The notes beneath the pieces are model-generated. The model did not search any database, was not told where the DNA came from, and worked only from the letters and a program-made list of their open reading frames with translations. This document shows positions 1-5,392 of a DNA stretch of 13,314 nucleotides, piece by piece. Positions within the stretch are counted from its first letter, which is position 1. The number at the start of each line of letters is the position of its first letter. The position numbers and the translations under genes are program-made. The stretch is from Candidatus Nanohaloarchaea archaeon (GTDB lineage Archaea; EX4484-52; GLR71), in NCBI GenBank assembly GCA_030636615.1, contig DAOVWP010000008.1, forward strand, positions 1-13,314, in the 5' to 3' direction.

Positions 1-318
1 CTCGAAACACGCATCAGATTCCAAAATATATATAAACCCTTCGAAGACCTATACCACAGACTAAATGCATATCAAGCCACGCTAATTGGCTGTACAATCA
101 CACCCTTCACAAACGGAACCCTTTATGTTACTTATAAACTAAAACTCAATGAAAAACTAAGAAACATAGAAATCCTCAAAATGCACAAAGATACACCAAA
201 AAACATCTTAGACCAAACAAAACTAAAAACAAAAAACTATCTAAAAGAATCATACAATACTCTCAAAAAACCAAAACAACCATACAAAGGTTATAAACCC
301 CAAATCCACAATATTTAA
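1..318 (+). CDS. 3' end of unrecognised protein gene (partial)
   Basis: Frame 1 is open from the first base of the window to a TAA at 316-318, giving the last 105 residues of a protein whose start lies upstream. The fragment is rich in Lys, Asn, Tyr and Thr, has no convincing membrane segment, and ends in a basic tail (KKPKQPYKGYKP then QIHNI). I do not recognise a family. It reads in the same direction as the following genes and ends 26 nt before the next ATG. That downstream gene has its own TATA box overlapping this gene's last codons, so the two are probably separate transcripts. The A-rich coding strand matches the other genes of the window, which supports real coding. The main uncertainty is that no homology can be judged from a C-terminal fragment. 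Confidence 0.6.
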   Translation, partial: LETRIRFQNIYKPFEDLYHRLNAYQATLIGCTITPFTNGTLYVTYKLKLNEKLRNIEILKMHKDTPKNILDQTKLKTKNYLKESYNTLKKPKQPYKGYKPQIHNI

Positions 319-320
319 AT
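311..320 (+). promoter_or_regulatory. TATA box for the 7-TM gene (leaderless start)
   Basis: The sequence atatttaaat lies 25-34 nt upstream of the ATG at 345. This is the spacing expected if transcription begins at or next to the start codon. There is no Shine-Dalgarno site before that ATG (aactaacaatt), which also fits a leaderless mRNA. Confidence 0.55.
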
Positions 321-344
321 AATAAAAATCCCAAACTAACAATT

Positions 345-1004
345 ATGTTCGGATTCTCTCCAAGCCCGCAATGGTTTTATGGCGTAGACTCAGCATTTGA
401 AATCGTCACAACAATCGTCTGCATAAGCATTGCCCTGTTCAGCTACAAGATCTACAGGTTCACTGAAGCAAGAAACTATAAGCTTTTAACATATGCATTC
501 ATAGCAATATCATTTTCCTACCTCATAAAAGCAGTGACAAACCTCAAAGTCTTCGCAGAGACCATACAATTAGACAACATAGTCACAGTAGAGACATATA
601 CTAAACTGATATCCATATACCAGCTCGGACATATCTCATACAGATTACTGTATATAATGGGATTAATACTACTACTCATCCTCGCTTTAAACATCACCTG
701 TAAAAGAACAATGTCTATAATAGCCATACTCTCAGCAATAGCAATAATCTTCAGCTACAACTATCAGCCAATGTTCCATATAGTTTCTGCGATTTTCCTG
801 TTCTACATCTTCACTCATTTCCACCAGAACGCAAAAAAGAAAAAAACAAGAACAAGTAAGCTTATAGCCATATCATTCCTCCTTCAGTTCATAAGCCAGA
901 TATTTTTCATATTCAAAGATCCGCTATACTATGTCGGAGGAGAATTGATACTATTCACAGGATACATAATCCTCAGTTACTATATTATATTGGTGTCAAA
1001 ATGA
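345..1004 (+). CDS. Seven-TM membrane protein, function unknown
   Basis: This 219-residue protein is almost entirely membrane-embedded. Hydrophobic segments are visible at about residues 17-36, 47-64, 93-118, 121-137, 143-157, 172-190 and 195-216, which gives seven predicted helices. The basic stretch KKKKTR before segment six suggests a cytoplasmic loop. There is no signal peptide and I see no enzyme or transporter motif. The ATG is preferred because a TATA box sits about 25-34 nt upstream and no Shine-Dalgarno is present. Its TGA overlaps the ATG of the downstream winged-HTH gene in an ATGA junction, so the two are co-transcribed and probably translationally coupled. The pairing suggests a membrane sensor with a cytoplasmic DNA-binding partner, but this is inference from position only. 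Confidence 0.75.
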   Translation: MFGFSPSPQWFYGVDSAFEIVTTIVCISIALFSYKIYRFTEARNYKLLTYAFIAISFSYLIKAVTNLKVFAETIQLDNIVTVETYTKLISIYQLGHISYRLLYIMGLILLLILALNITCKRTMSIIAILSAIAIIFSYNYQPMFHIVSAIFLFYIFTHFHQNAKKKKTRTSKLIAISFLLQFISQIFFIFKDPLYYVGGELILFTGYIILSYYIILVSK

Positions 1005-1273
1005 AAACAAAAAGGACAAAGATAGAGATAATCAGAGATATTCTATCAGCCATAAATATCCAAAACGGAAGAATCAAACCAACTCACCTATTATACAAAG
1101 CCAATCTATCCCACAATAAACTCAAAGAATACACCGAGACACTAAAAAATAAAGACTTGATAAAATACACCAAAGAAAAGAACAGGACATATATTGAAAT
1201 AACCAGAAAAGGAAGAGAATTTCTTGCAGAATACAGAAAAATCATGCACTTCACAGACTCATTAGGATTCTAA
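1001..1273 (+). CDS. Small winged helix-turn-helix DNA-binding protein
   Basis: This 90-residue protein has the pattern of archaeal winged-HTH regulators of the HTH_45 / ArnR1-like type (PF14947). An N-terminal helix RTKIEIIRDILSAI is followed by PTHLLYKANLSHNKLKEY, which reads as the helix-turn-helix. Then come the hydrophobic turn LKNKDLI, the wing with YIEITRKGREFL, and a final helix. There is no ligand-binding or membrane domain, so it consists of the DNA-binding unit alone. It starts inside the last codon of the upstream 7-TM gene (ATGA overlap), which implies coupled translation. It most likely acts as a local transcription factor. The target is unknown, and no clear operator is visible in the short flanking gaps. 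The family assignment rests on the visible motif pattern, not on a search. Confidence 0.8.
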   Translation: MKTKRTKIEIIRDILSAINIQNGRIKPTHLLYKANLSHNKLKEYTETLKNKDLIKYTKEKNRTYIEITRKGREFLAEYRKIMHFTDSLGF

Positions 1274-1280
1274 CAACAAA

Positions 1281-1288
1281 TTATATAA
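1281..1288 (+). promoter_or_regulatory. TATA box for the membrane-anchored protein gene
   Basis: The sequence ttatataa lies 25-32 nt upstream of the ATG at 1313, in the 39-nt gap after the winged-HTH gene. No Shine-Dalgarno precedes the ATG (actaatagt), so the transcript is probably leaderless. Confidence 0.6.
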
Positions 1289-1312
1289 ACAACTCACAAT
1301 ACAACTAATAGT

Positions 1313-2719
1313 ATGATACATACAAAAAGGGGGGTATTCTTAGTATTCATTATATTTCTATTATATATAACACCAGTATTGGCAGAGGACATTGATTATA
1401 AATATATCAAGATGAACAAAACCATTACATATCTTGGAGAGACAAACACATATTATTTTGATATAACAAGCAATATAGACGAAACTAAAACCTTCATAAT
1501 CCTTCCGAACCCAATATATCATAAATGGTTTATCTCGGCAGACACGATACAAATAGAACTAAGTGGAACCAAAAGGATGGAAGTGATCATCGCCCCGCCA
1601 TCAGACACAGTAACAGGCACATATTATATAGTATTCAGGACCTGTGTAAAAGATGAAACAACTTGCAGCAAAAACATAAGGATTCCTGTATATGTTATCG
1701 ACAGAAACCAGCTCATATTTGAGACGATGATACCTGTAAAGGACCAGTACTTCGACAATGAAGACATTGAAATCTTTTTCAGGCTAAACAACACAAGATT
1801 TTCACTGGTAGAAGAATACTCATATAAAATAGACATATATGACTCTAAAGGCACAATCATAAAAAGCCACACTGAAGAGCTCCCTTTGATTGACAGGCAT
1901 GACCTTTATGCCAAAACAGTGAATTTAGGAAAGATCAACAAAGATAAAATAACAATCGAGATGTCACTAATAGACGCAATCGGCACAATTCTCCAGAAAA
2001 AGAACGCGACAGTAAACATCAAAGAATACATTGAAACAATAACTCCAAAAGAGCCATCCATAAACATTGAAGAAAAGCCAGGCGCCTTCTACAAGACAAC
2101 AACAATAACCATAAGAAACAAAAACTACTTCGACCATCAGACATTCTACACTGACAGACATAATTTCCTCAAAGAATACATGACCAGACCAACAAGAACA
2201 AGCGGCAACGATTACATATTTGAATGCAACATGAAACCTTTCGGAGAAAGCGGAGACACATGTGAAATAAAATACAAGGTAAATTACTGGAAACTCTACA
2301 TCCCGATAATTGCAATTATGATAATAATTATAGAGATCTATTTCAATATGACCAAACCGATAATAACAAAAAAAGACATTAAAAAAAATGGATATCACAA
2401 CATACATCTGAATATAATCAACAAGAGCCCAAGAACAATATATAACGCCACAATAACTGACACAATGCCTGCATCCACAAAAGCGACTGGTCACTTCAGC
2501 CTAAAGATAAAAGATAAAAAGTCTATAAAGACCAACACGCAACTAAAATGGAATCTTGGCACACTTAAACCCAAAGAACAACGAATAATCAGTTACACAA
2601 TAAAACCAAGATTTGAGATAAAAAGCGGCATAAAATTACAGGGCGCAACACTTACCGGTAAAAACAAAAACAACAAACCGATAAAAATAAGATCAAATAA
2701 GCTGATAATCAAAACCTAA
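1313..2719 (+). CDS. Secreted, membrane-anchored protein with DUF11-like C-terminal domain
   Basis: This 468-residue protein starts with a clear signal peptide: basic HTKR, then a hydrophobic core, then PVLA before EDID, with cleavage likely after residue 24. An approximately 300-residue beta-rich extracytoplasmic region follows. It carries two close Cys pairs, C111/C118 and C305/C317, which could form disulfides. One strong TM helix spans about residues 326-347 and is followed by the basic stretch KKDIKK. The remaining ~120 residues resemble DUF11 / conserved-repeat beta-sandwich domains: NKSPRTIYNATITDTMP, LKWNLGTLKPKEQ, then SYTIKP. By the positive-inside rule the C-terminal domain would be cytoplasmic, although DUF11-like domains are usually extracellular. 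The protein is probably a cell-surface component. No catalytic motif is visible and the exact role is unknown. Confidence 0.7.
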   Translation: MIHTKRGVFLVFIIFLLYITPVLAEDIDYKYIKMNKTITYLGETNTYYFDITSNIDETKTFIILPNPIYHKWFISADTIQIELSGTKRMEVIIAPPSDTVTGTYYIVFRTCVKDETTCSKNIRIPVYVIDRNQLIFETMIPVKDQYFDNEDIEIFFRLNNTRFSLVEEYSYKIDIYDSKGTIIKSHTEELPLIDRHDLYAKTVNLGKINKDKITIEMSLIDAIGTILQKKNATVNIKEYIETITPKEPSINIEEKPGAFYKTTTITIRNKNYFDHQTFYTDRHNFLKEYMTRPTRTSGNDYIFECNMKPFGESGDTCEIKYKVNYWKLYIPIIAIMIIIIEIYFNMTKPIITKKDIKKNGYHNIHLNIINKSPRTIYNATITDTMPASTKATGHFSLKIKDKKSIKTNTQLKWNLGTLKPKEQRIISYTIKPRFEIKSGIKLQGATLTGKNKNNKPIKIRSNKLIIKT

Positions 2720-2736
2720 AGAACAACCATTACTTT

Positions 2737-2746
2737 TTTAAATATA
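2737..2746 (+). promoter_or_regulatory. TATA box for tRNA-Tyr
   Basis: The sequence tttaaatata lies 21-30 nt upstream of the first base of the mature tRNA-Tyr at 2767, the expected position for an archaeal promoter. Confidence 0.6.
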
Positions 2747-2766
2747 TCTTCAAAGTTATTAGTTAT

Positions 2767-2914
2767 CCCGCCCTAACTCAACCTGGTAGAGTGCTCGGCT
2801 GTAGATATTTACTTGCAGAAGTTATATTATTTAGCCAGTATCTCATAAATAAAAAAATCGTTTGCGTAAGCAGATACCGAGATGTTCCCTGTTCAAATCA
2901 GGGGGGCGGGACCA
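2767..2914 (+). tRNA. tRNA-Tyr (GTA), with 37/38 intron and encoded CCA
   Basis: The exons fold into a full cloverleaf. The acceptor stem is cccgccc (2767-2773) with gggcggg (2904-2910). The D stem is actc/gagt with GG in the loop. The anticodon stem is ctcgg (2794-2798) with ccgag (2877-2881). The T stem is ccctg/caggg around ttcaaat. The anticodon GTA is at 2801-2803. The C1-G72 pair and A73 discriminator are the archaeal Tyr identity elements. CCA is encoded at 2912-2914. The gene is interrupted after G37 by an intron at 2805-2875, the canonical archaeal position. It is the first gene of the RNA cluster and has its own TATA box. Confidence 0.95.
2805..2875 (+). other. tRNA-Tyr intron (71 nt, position 37/38)
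   Basis: The intron boundaries follow the BHB rule. The anticodon stem forms the outer helix. CTGT (2799-2802) pairs with GCAG (2870-2873) as the four-base-pair central helix. The bulges are aga (2803-2805) and ata (2874-2876), each cut after its second base. The inner helix is imperfect: ttac (2809-2812) can pair with gtaa (2866-2869), but only after extra unpaired bases on the 5' side, so the motif is relaxed on the intron side. The intron is very AT-rich and I see no ORF or snoRNA box in it. Confidence 0.85.
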
Positions 2915-2980
2915 ATTTTCTCCAAAATACAATAACCAAAAATAGATAATTTTATAAATCAATCGAAAGAGATATAAAAG

Positions 2981-2988
2981 TATTTAAA
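2981..2988 (+). promoter_or_regulatory. TATA box for 5S rRNA
   Basis: The sequence tatttaaa lies 23-30 nt upstream of the predicted 5S start near 3011. Other A/T-rich TATA-like stretches (tttataaat at 2951, gatataaaag at 2971) are less well placed. Confidence 0.5.
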
Positions 2989-3010
2989 GATATCGTTACT
3001 TAAATAGTTA

Positions 3011-3127
3011 TGTTGACGGTCATAGTAGAAATGTTACACCTGAACTCATTCCGAACTCAGAAGTTAAGATTTCTAACGTTCAATGTTGTACTGTCTATCC
3101 GACGGGAAGCTTAGGAAACTGTCAACA
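3011..3127 (+). rRNA. 5S ribosomal RNA
   Basis: The ends tgttgac (3011-3017) and gtcaaca (3121-3127) pair as the terminal stem, enclosing about 117 nt, the normal 5S length. Core 5S sequence is visible: cggtcatag just after the 5' stem, cacctgaactcattccgaac in loop B/C, and cagaagttaag. The segment gacgggaagcttaggaaac corresponds to the helix IV-V region. It stands alone, with no 16S or 23S in the window, between two intron-containing tRNA genes. It has its own TATA-like element, so it is probably transcribed independently. Ends are estimated to within a base or two from the terminal pairing. Confidence 0.93.
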
Positions 3128-3161
3128 CATTTATCATTATAAGACATAAGAGACTATATGT

Positions 3162-3324
3162 GTCCTGGTGGTGTAGCCTGGCTAACATAAAAGACTGTCA
3201 CTCTTTTGCCCCGGGTTCAAAAATATCATGGAGACATTAAAATAATTTTAAAGACTTAATGTTTATCAAAATATTCACAATTAAACAGATCTCCAGACTA
3301 TTGAAAATCCCGGCCAGGGCGCCA
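3162..3324 (+). tRNA. tRNA-Asp (GTC), with T-loop intron (59/60) and encoded CCA
   Basis: The exons form a cloverleaf. The acceptor stem is gtcctgg (3162-3168) with ccagggc (3314-3320), including one U-G pair. The D stem is gtgt/acat with GG in the loop. The anticodon stem is aaaga/tcttt around ctGTCac, with the anticodon at 3197-3199. The T stem is ccggg (3211-3215) with cccgg (3309-3313). The discriminator is G73, as expected for Asp, and CCA is encoded at 3322-3324. The T-loop is split: ttcaaa lies before an 86-nt intron and the final t (3308) after it, so splicing restores ttcaaat. The anticodon loop itself is uninterrupted. A weak TATA-like ttataaga lies about 24 nt upstream (around 3138). 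Confidence 0.93.
3222..3307 (+). other. tRNA-Asp T-loop intron (86 nt, position 59/60)
   Basis: A textbook BHB marks both cut sites. The outer helix is the T stem. TTCA (3216-3219) pairs with TGAA (3302-3305) as the central helix. The three-base bulges are aaa (3220-3222) and aat (3306-3308), each cut after its second base. Inside, ata (3223-3225) pairs with tat (3299-3301) and, after a small internal loop, tggaga (3229-3234) pairs with tctcca (3290-3295). A further stem is possible between acattaa (3234-3240) and ttaatgt (3256-3262). No ORF is visible. Confidence 0.9.
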
Positions 3325-3420
3325 ATGTCTCTTTGTTTCATAATAAAATACAGGTAACTGAATATGTTAAATACTCTCCTCTTCGAATCAGACAAAATAT
3401 ATAATCTATAAAGCTTTAGC

Positions 3421-3428
3421 TATACAAA
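3421..3428 (+). promoter_or_regulatory. Possible TATA box for tRNA-Lys
   Basis: The sequence tatacaaa lies 24-31 nt upstream of the tRNA-Lys start at 3452. It is a weaker match than the other TATA boxes; tataaagc near 3407 is a better match but lies too far upstream. The same promoter may also feed the RNA polymerase operon that starts 34 nt after this tRNA. Confidence 0.35.
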
Positions 3429-3451
3429 TTGGAGAAAAACAAAAAGATTGG

Positions 3452-3526
3452 GGGCTCGTAGCTCAGTCTGGTTAGAGCACCGGACTCTTAATCCGGGTGT
3501 CGAGGGTTCAAATCCCTTCGGGCTCA
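3452..3526 (+). tRNA. tRNA-Lys (CTT), intronless, no encoded CCA
   Basis: This is a complete uninterrupted cloverleaf. The acceptor stem is gggctcg with cgggctc (3519-3525), including G-U pairs. The D stem is gctc/gagc, the anticodon stem is ccgga/tccgg around ctCTTaa, and the T stem is gaggg/ccctt around ttcaaat. The anticodon CTT specifies Lys. Base 73 is A (3526), followed directly by tttaaatg, so CCA is not encoded, unlike in the tRNA-Tyr and tRNA-Asp genes nearby. It ends 34 nt before rpoH. Confidence 0.95.
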
Positions 3527-3560
3527 TTTAAATGTAAAAAATATACATAGGGGGAATAAT

Positions 3561-3893
3561 ATGAAAGGAAAAGAGATATTCAATCATGTTCTTGTCAATA
3601 AACATGAGATAATGCCAAAAAATGAAGTAGATGCAGTTAAAAAGCAATACAACGCAGAACTTGAAAAATTCCCTAAAATCTATGTTGATGATCCGACAGC
3701 AAAAGCAATAGACGCAAAAGTAGGAGACCTGATAAGGATAATAAGACCATCTCCAACAACAGGAACAACAACATACTATAGATATGTAATACCTGTAATA
3801 GAAAAGATTACAGGATTTGAATCTGATACTCCTGAAATAAAAAAAGAAGAATTAGATGAAATAACAGAAACAACAGAGGATGACAAAGAATAG
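3561..3893 (+). CDS. rpoH: DNA-directed RNA polymerase subunit H (Rpo5), with acidic tail
   Basis: This is the archaeal counterpart of the C-terminal domain of eukaryotic Rpb5, which helps form the polymerase lower jaw. Residues 4-80 match the family: FNHVLVNKHEIMP at the start, the segment FPKIYVDDPTAKAI, then KVGDLIRIIRPSPTTGTTTY followed by YRYV. The protein is 110 residues long, whereas family members are usually about 75-85. The excess is a C-terminal tail (residues 86-110) with 12 acidic residues in 25. A strong Shine-Dalgarno (aggggg, 3549-3554) precedes the ATG. The next gene, rpoB2, begins 12 nt downstream, with its own Shine-Dalgarno overlapping this stop codon. It is the first gene of the polymerase operon. 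The promoter is unclear: tttaaat at 3527-3533 would place the start site at the Shine-Dalgarno, so transcription may instead come through tRNA-Lys. Confidence 0.93.
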   Translation: MKGKEIFNHVLVNKHEIMPKNEVDAVKKQYNAELEKFPKIYVDDPTAKAIDAKVGDLIRIIRPSPTTGTTTYYRYVIPVIEKITGFESDTPEIKKEELDEITETTEDDKE

Positions 3894-3905
3894 AGGTAAC
3901 TTATA

Positions 3906-5381
3906 ATGATTCTAAAAACATTTCTTGATGAATATTCAAAAAACAACAAATTTGTTGAACATCATATCAAATCTTTCGATGACTTCATGGGAAGAAGACT
4001 TCAAAAGATAATTGATGAAATCAAAGAGATTGAAATTGAACTTCCTACACAGGAAAACCTAAAGATTAAACTTGGACAGGTCAAGATAGAACCCCCAATC
4101 ATAAAAGAAAGTGACGGATCCATAAGAGAGATACTTCCTATTGAAGCCCGCCTAAGAAACCTGACATATTCTTCATCACTTTTCATCGAGATGACCCCTG
4201 TCTTTGAAGATGTCGAACAGGAACCGGTATTTGTAAATGTCGGAAAATTTCCAATAATGATCAAAAGTGACCTATGTAAACTCTCAAAGATGAGTAAAGA
4301 AGAGCTCATAGAAGTTGGAGAAGATCCAACAGACCAGGGAGGATACTTTATAATCAATGGTATAGAGAGAGTTCTCGTACTTTCAGAAGAGATTGCAACT
4401 AACAGATTAATCCTGCAAAAAAAAGAATCTAAGAATCTGATCAGCGCGAGACTTGACTCAAAGTTCAGAGGATACACGCAAAGACATGTATTCGAAAGAG
4501 ATGACATAGGAATTATCGGAGTAAGATTCGCAAACCTGAGAAACAAGGCAGTTCCTCTCATAACCCTTATGAAAGCTTTGGGAATCAAAACAGATAAGGA
4601 AATCATGGAAGCTCTTGGTAAAAACCCATCTGAAGAGATTATGCTTAATCTTTACATGTCCGAGATAACTACACAGGAAGAGGCTATAACTTATCTAGGA
4701 AAACAACTTGGTGTAAGAAAACAGGAAAAGATGCAGGAAAGAGTCGAAAACATTCTTGACAATTATCTTTTACCGCACATAGGCCAGGGTCAGGATAAAA
4801 GAATAGCAAAAGCAAAATACTTGGCTAAAGTTATGACAAAAATAAACATGCTTTACAACGATGAGATAAGAGACGACATAGATCATTACTCATTCAAGAG
4901 ACTCAAGCTGGCAGGAGACTTGCTTGAAGAGATCATCAGATCAATCATTCTTGGCAGATGGGGCCTTGTAGCAAGACTTCAATATAATTACCAGAAGATG
5001 ATCAAAAGAGGAAGGCGACTTCCAAGCCTGCAGAGTATCATAATTACTGATGTGCTTACAAAACAGATCATGAGATCAATGGCAGTAGGTAGCTTCAAGG
5101 ATCAGACAGGAGTAAGCCAAAGACTTGAAAGAAGCAACTTTACAAGAGCGCTTGACCACATGAGAAATATTGTATCACCCCTATCAGCATCTCAGTCGCA
5201 CTTTGAGGCAAGGGAACTTCATGCAACCCATTGGGGCAGACTATGCCTTGTAAGGACACCTGAAGGTCAGAATATCGGTTTGAGAAAATTCCTTGCACTT
5301 GGCTCTGATGTTATCTCATCCGTAGACGATGAAGAAGTAGATAAGATAAGAACTACACTAAACAACCTTGGGATTAAATAA
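3906..5381 (+). CDS. rpoB2: DNA-directed RNA polymerase subunit B'' (N-terminal half of RpoB)
   Basis: This 491-residue subunit is the N-terminal half of the second-largest polymerase subunit (protrusion, lobe and fork), in the split form of many Euryarchaeota and DPANN archaea; the length is normal. Visible motifs are GGYFIINGIERVLVLSEE near residue 145, LGRWGLVARLQYNY, RGRRLPSLQS, TGVSQRLERSNF and SQSHFEARELHATHWGRLC near the end. The C-terminal fork region is divergent. After WGRLC it reads LVRTPEGQNIGL where almost all homologues have CP.ETPEGPN.GL; P448 is Leu, E450 is Arg and P455 is Gln. Upstream, HMRN replaces the usual HLRR. The start is supported by agaggt (3892-3897) overlapping the rpoH stop. 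The gene ends 11 nt before rpoB1, as expected for the natural split site, so this is not a broken gene. Confidence 0.95.
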   Translation: MILKTFLDEYSKNNKFVEHHIKSFDDFMGRRLQKIIDEIKEIEIELPTQENLKIKLGQVKIEPPIIKESDGSIREILPIEARLRNLTYSSSLFIEMTPVFEDVEQEPVFVNVGKFPIMIKSDLCKLSKMSKEELIEVGEDPTDQGGYFIINGIERVLVLSEEIATNRLILQKKESKNLISARLDSKFRGYTQRHVFERDDIGIIGVRFANLRNKAVPLITLMKALGIKTDKEIMEALGKNPSEEIMLNLYMSEITTQEEAITYLGKQLGVRKQEKMQERVENILDNYLLPHIGQGQDKRIAKAKYLAKVMTKINMLYNDEIRDDIDHYSFKRLKLAGDLLEEIIRSIILGRWGLVARLQYNYQKMIKRGRRLPSLQSIIITDVLTKQIMRSMAVGSFKDQTGVSQRLERSNFTRALDHMRNIVSPLSASQSHFEARELHATHWGRLCLVRTPEGQNIGLRKFLALGSDVISSVDDEEVDKIRTTLNNLGIK

Positions 5382-5392
5382 AAGAGGAGATT

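Noticed and set aside
1967..2494. 175-codon open frame on the - strand inside the membrane-anchored protein gene
   Set aside because: The Cys/Tyr/Val/Phe-rich translation mirrors the A-rich + strand gene, which has a signal peptide, TM helix and a well-placed TATA box.
3162..3324. Two separate split-tRNA half genes for tRNA-Asp, as in Nanoarchaeum
   Set aside because: Both parts are on the same strand 86 nt apart, with a continuous BHB and internal helices closing the insert and no promoter in between, so a cis-spliced intron is the simpler explanation.
3325..3451. Hidden small RNA (such as box C/D) between tRNA-Asp and tRNA-Lys
   Set aside because: I found one D-box-like ctga but no matching C box or guide layout, and no stable hairpin by eye.
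3527..3533. tttaaat just after tRNA-Lys as the rpoH promoter
   Set aside because: It would start transcription at about 3553-3558, removing the strong Shine-Dalgarno at 3549-3554 from the mRNA. It is more likely chance AT-richness, although not excluded.
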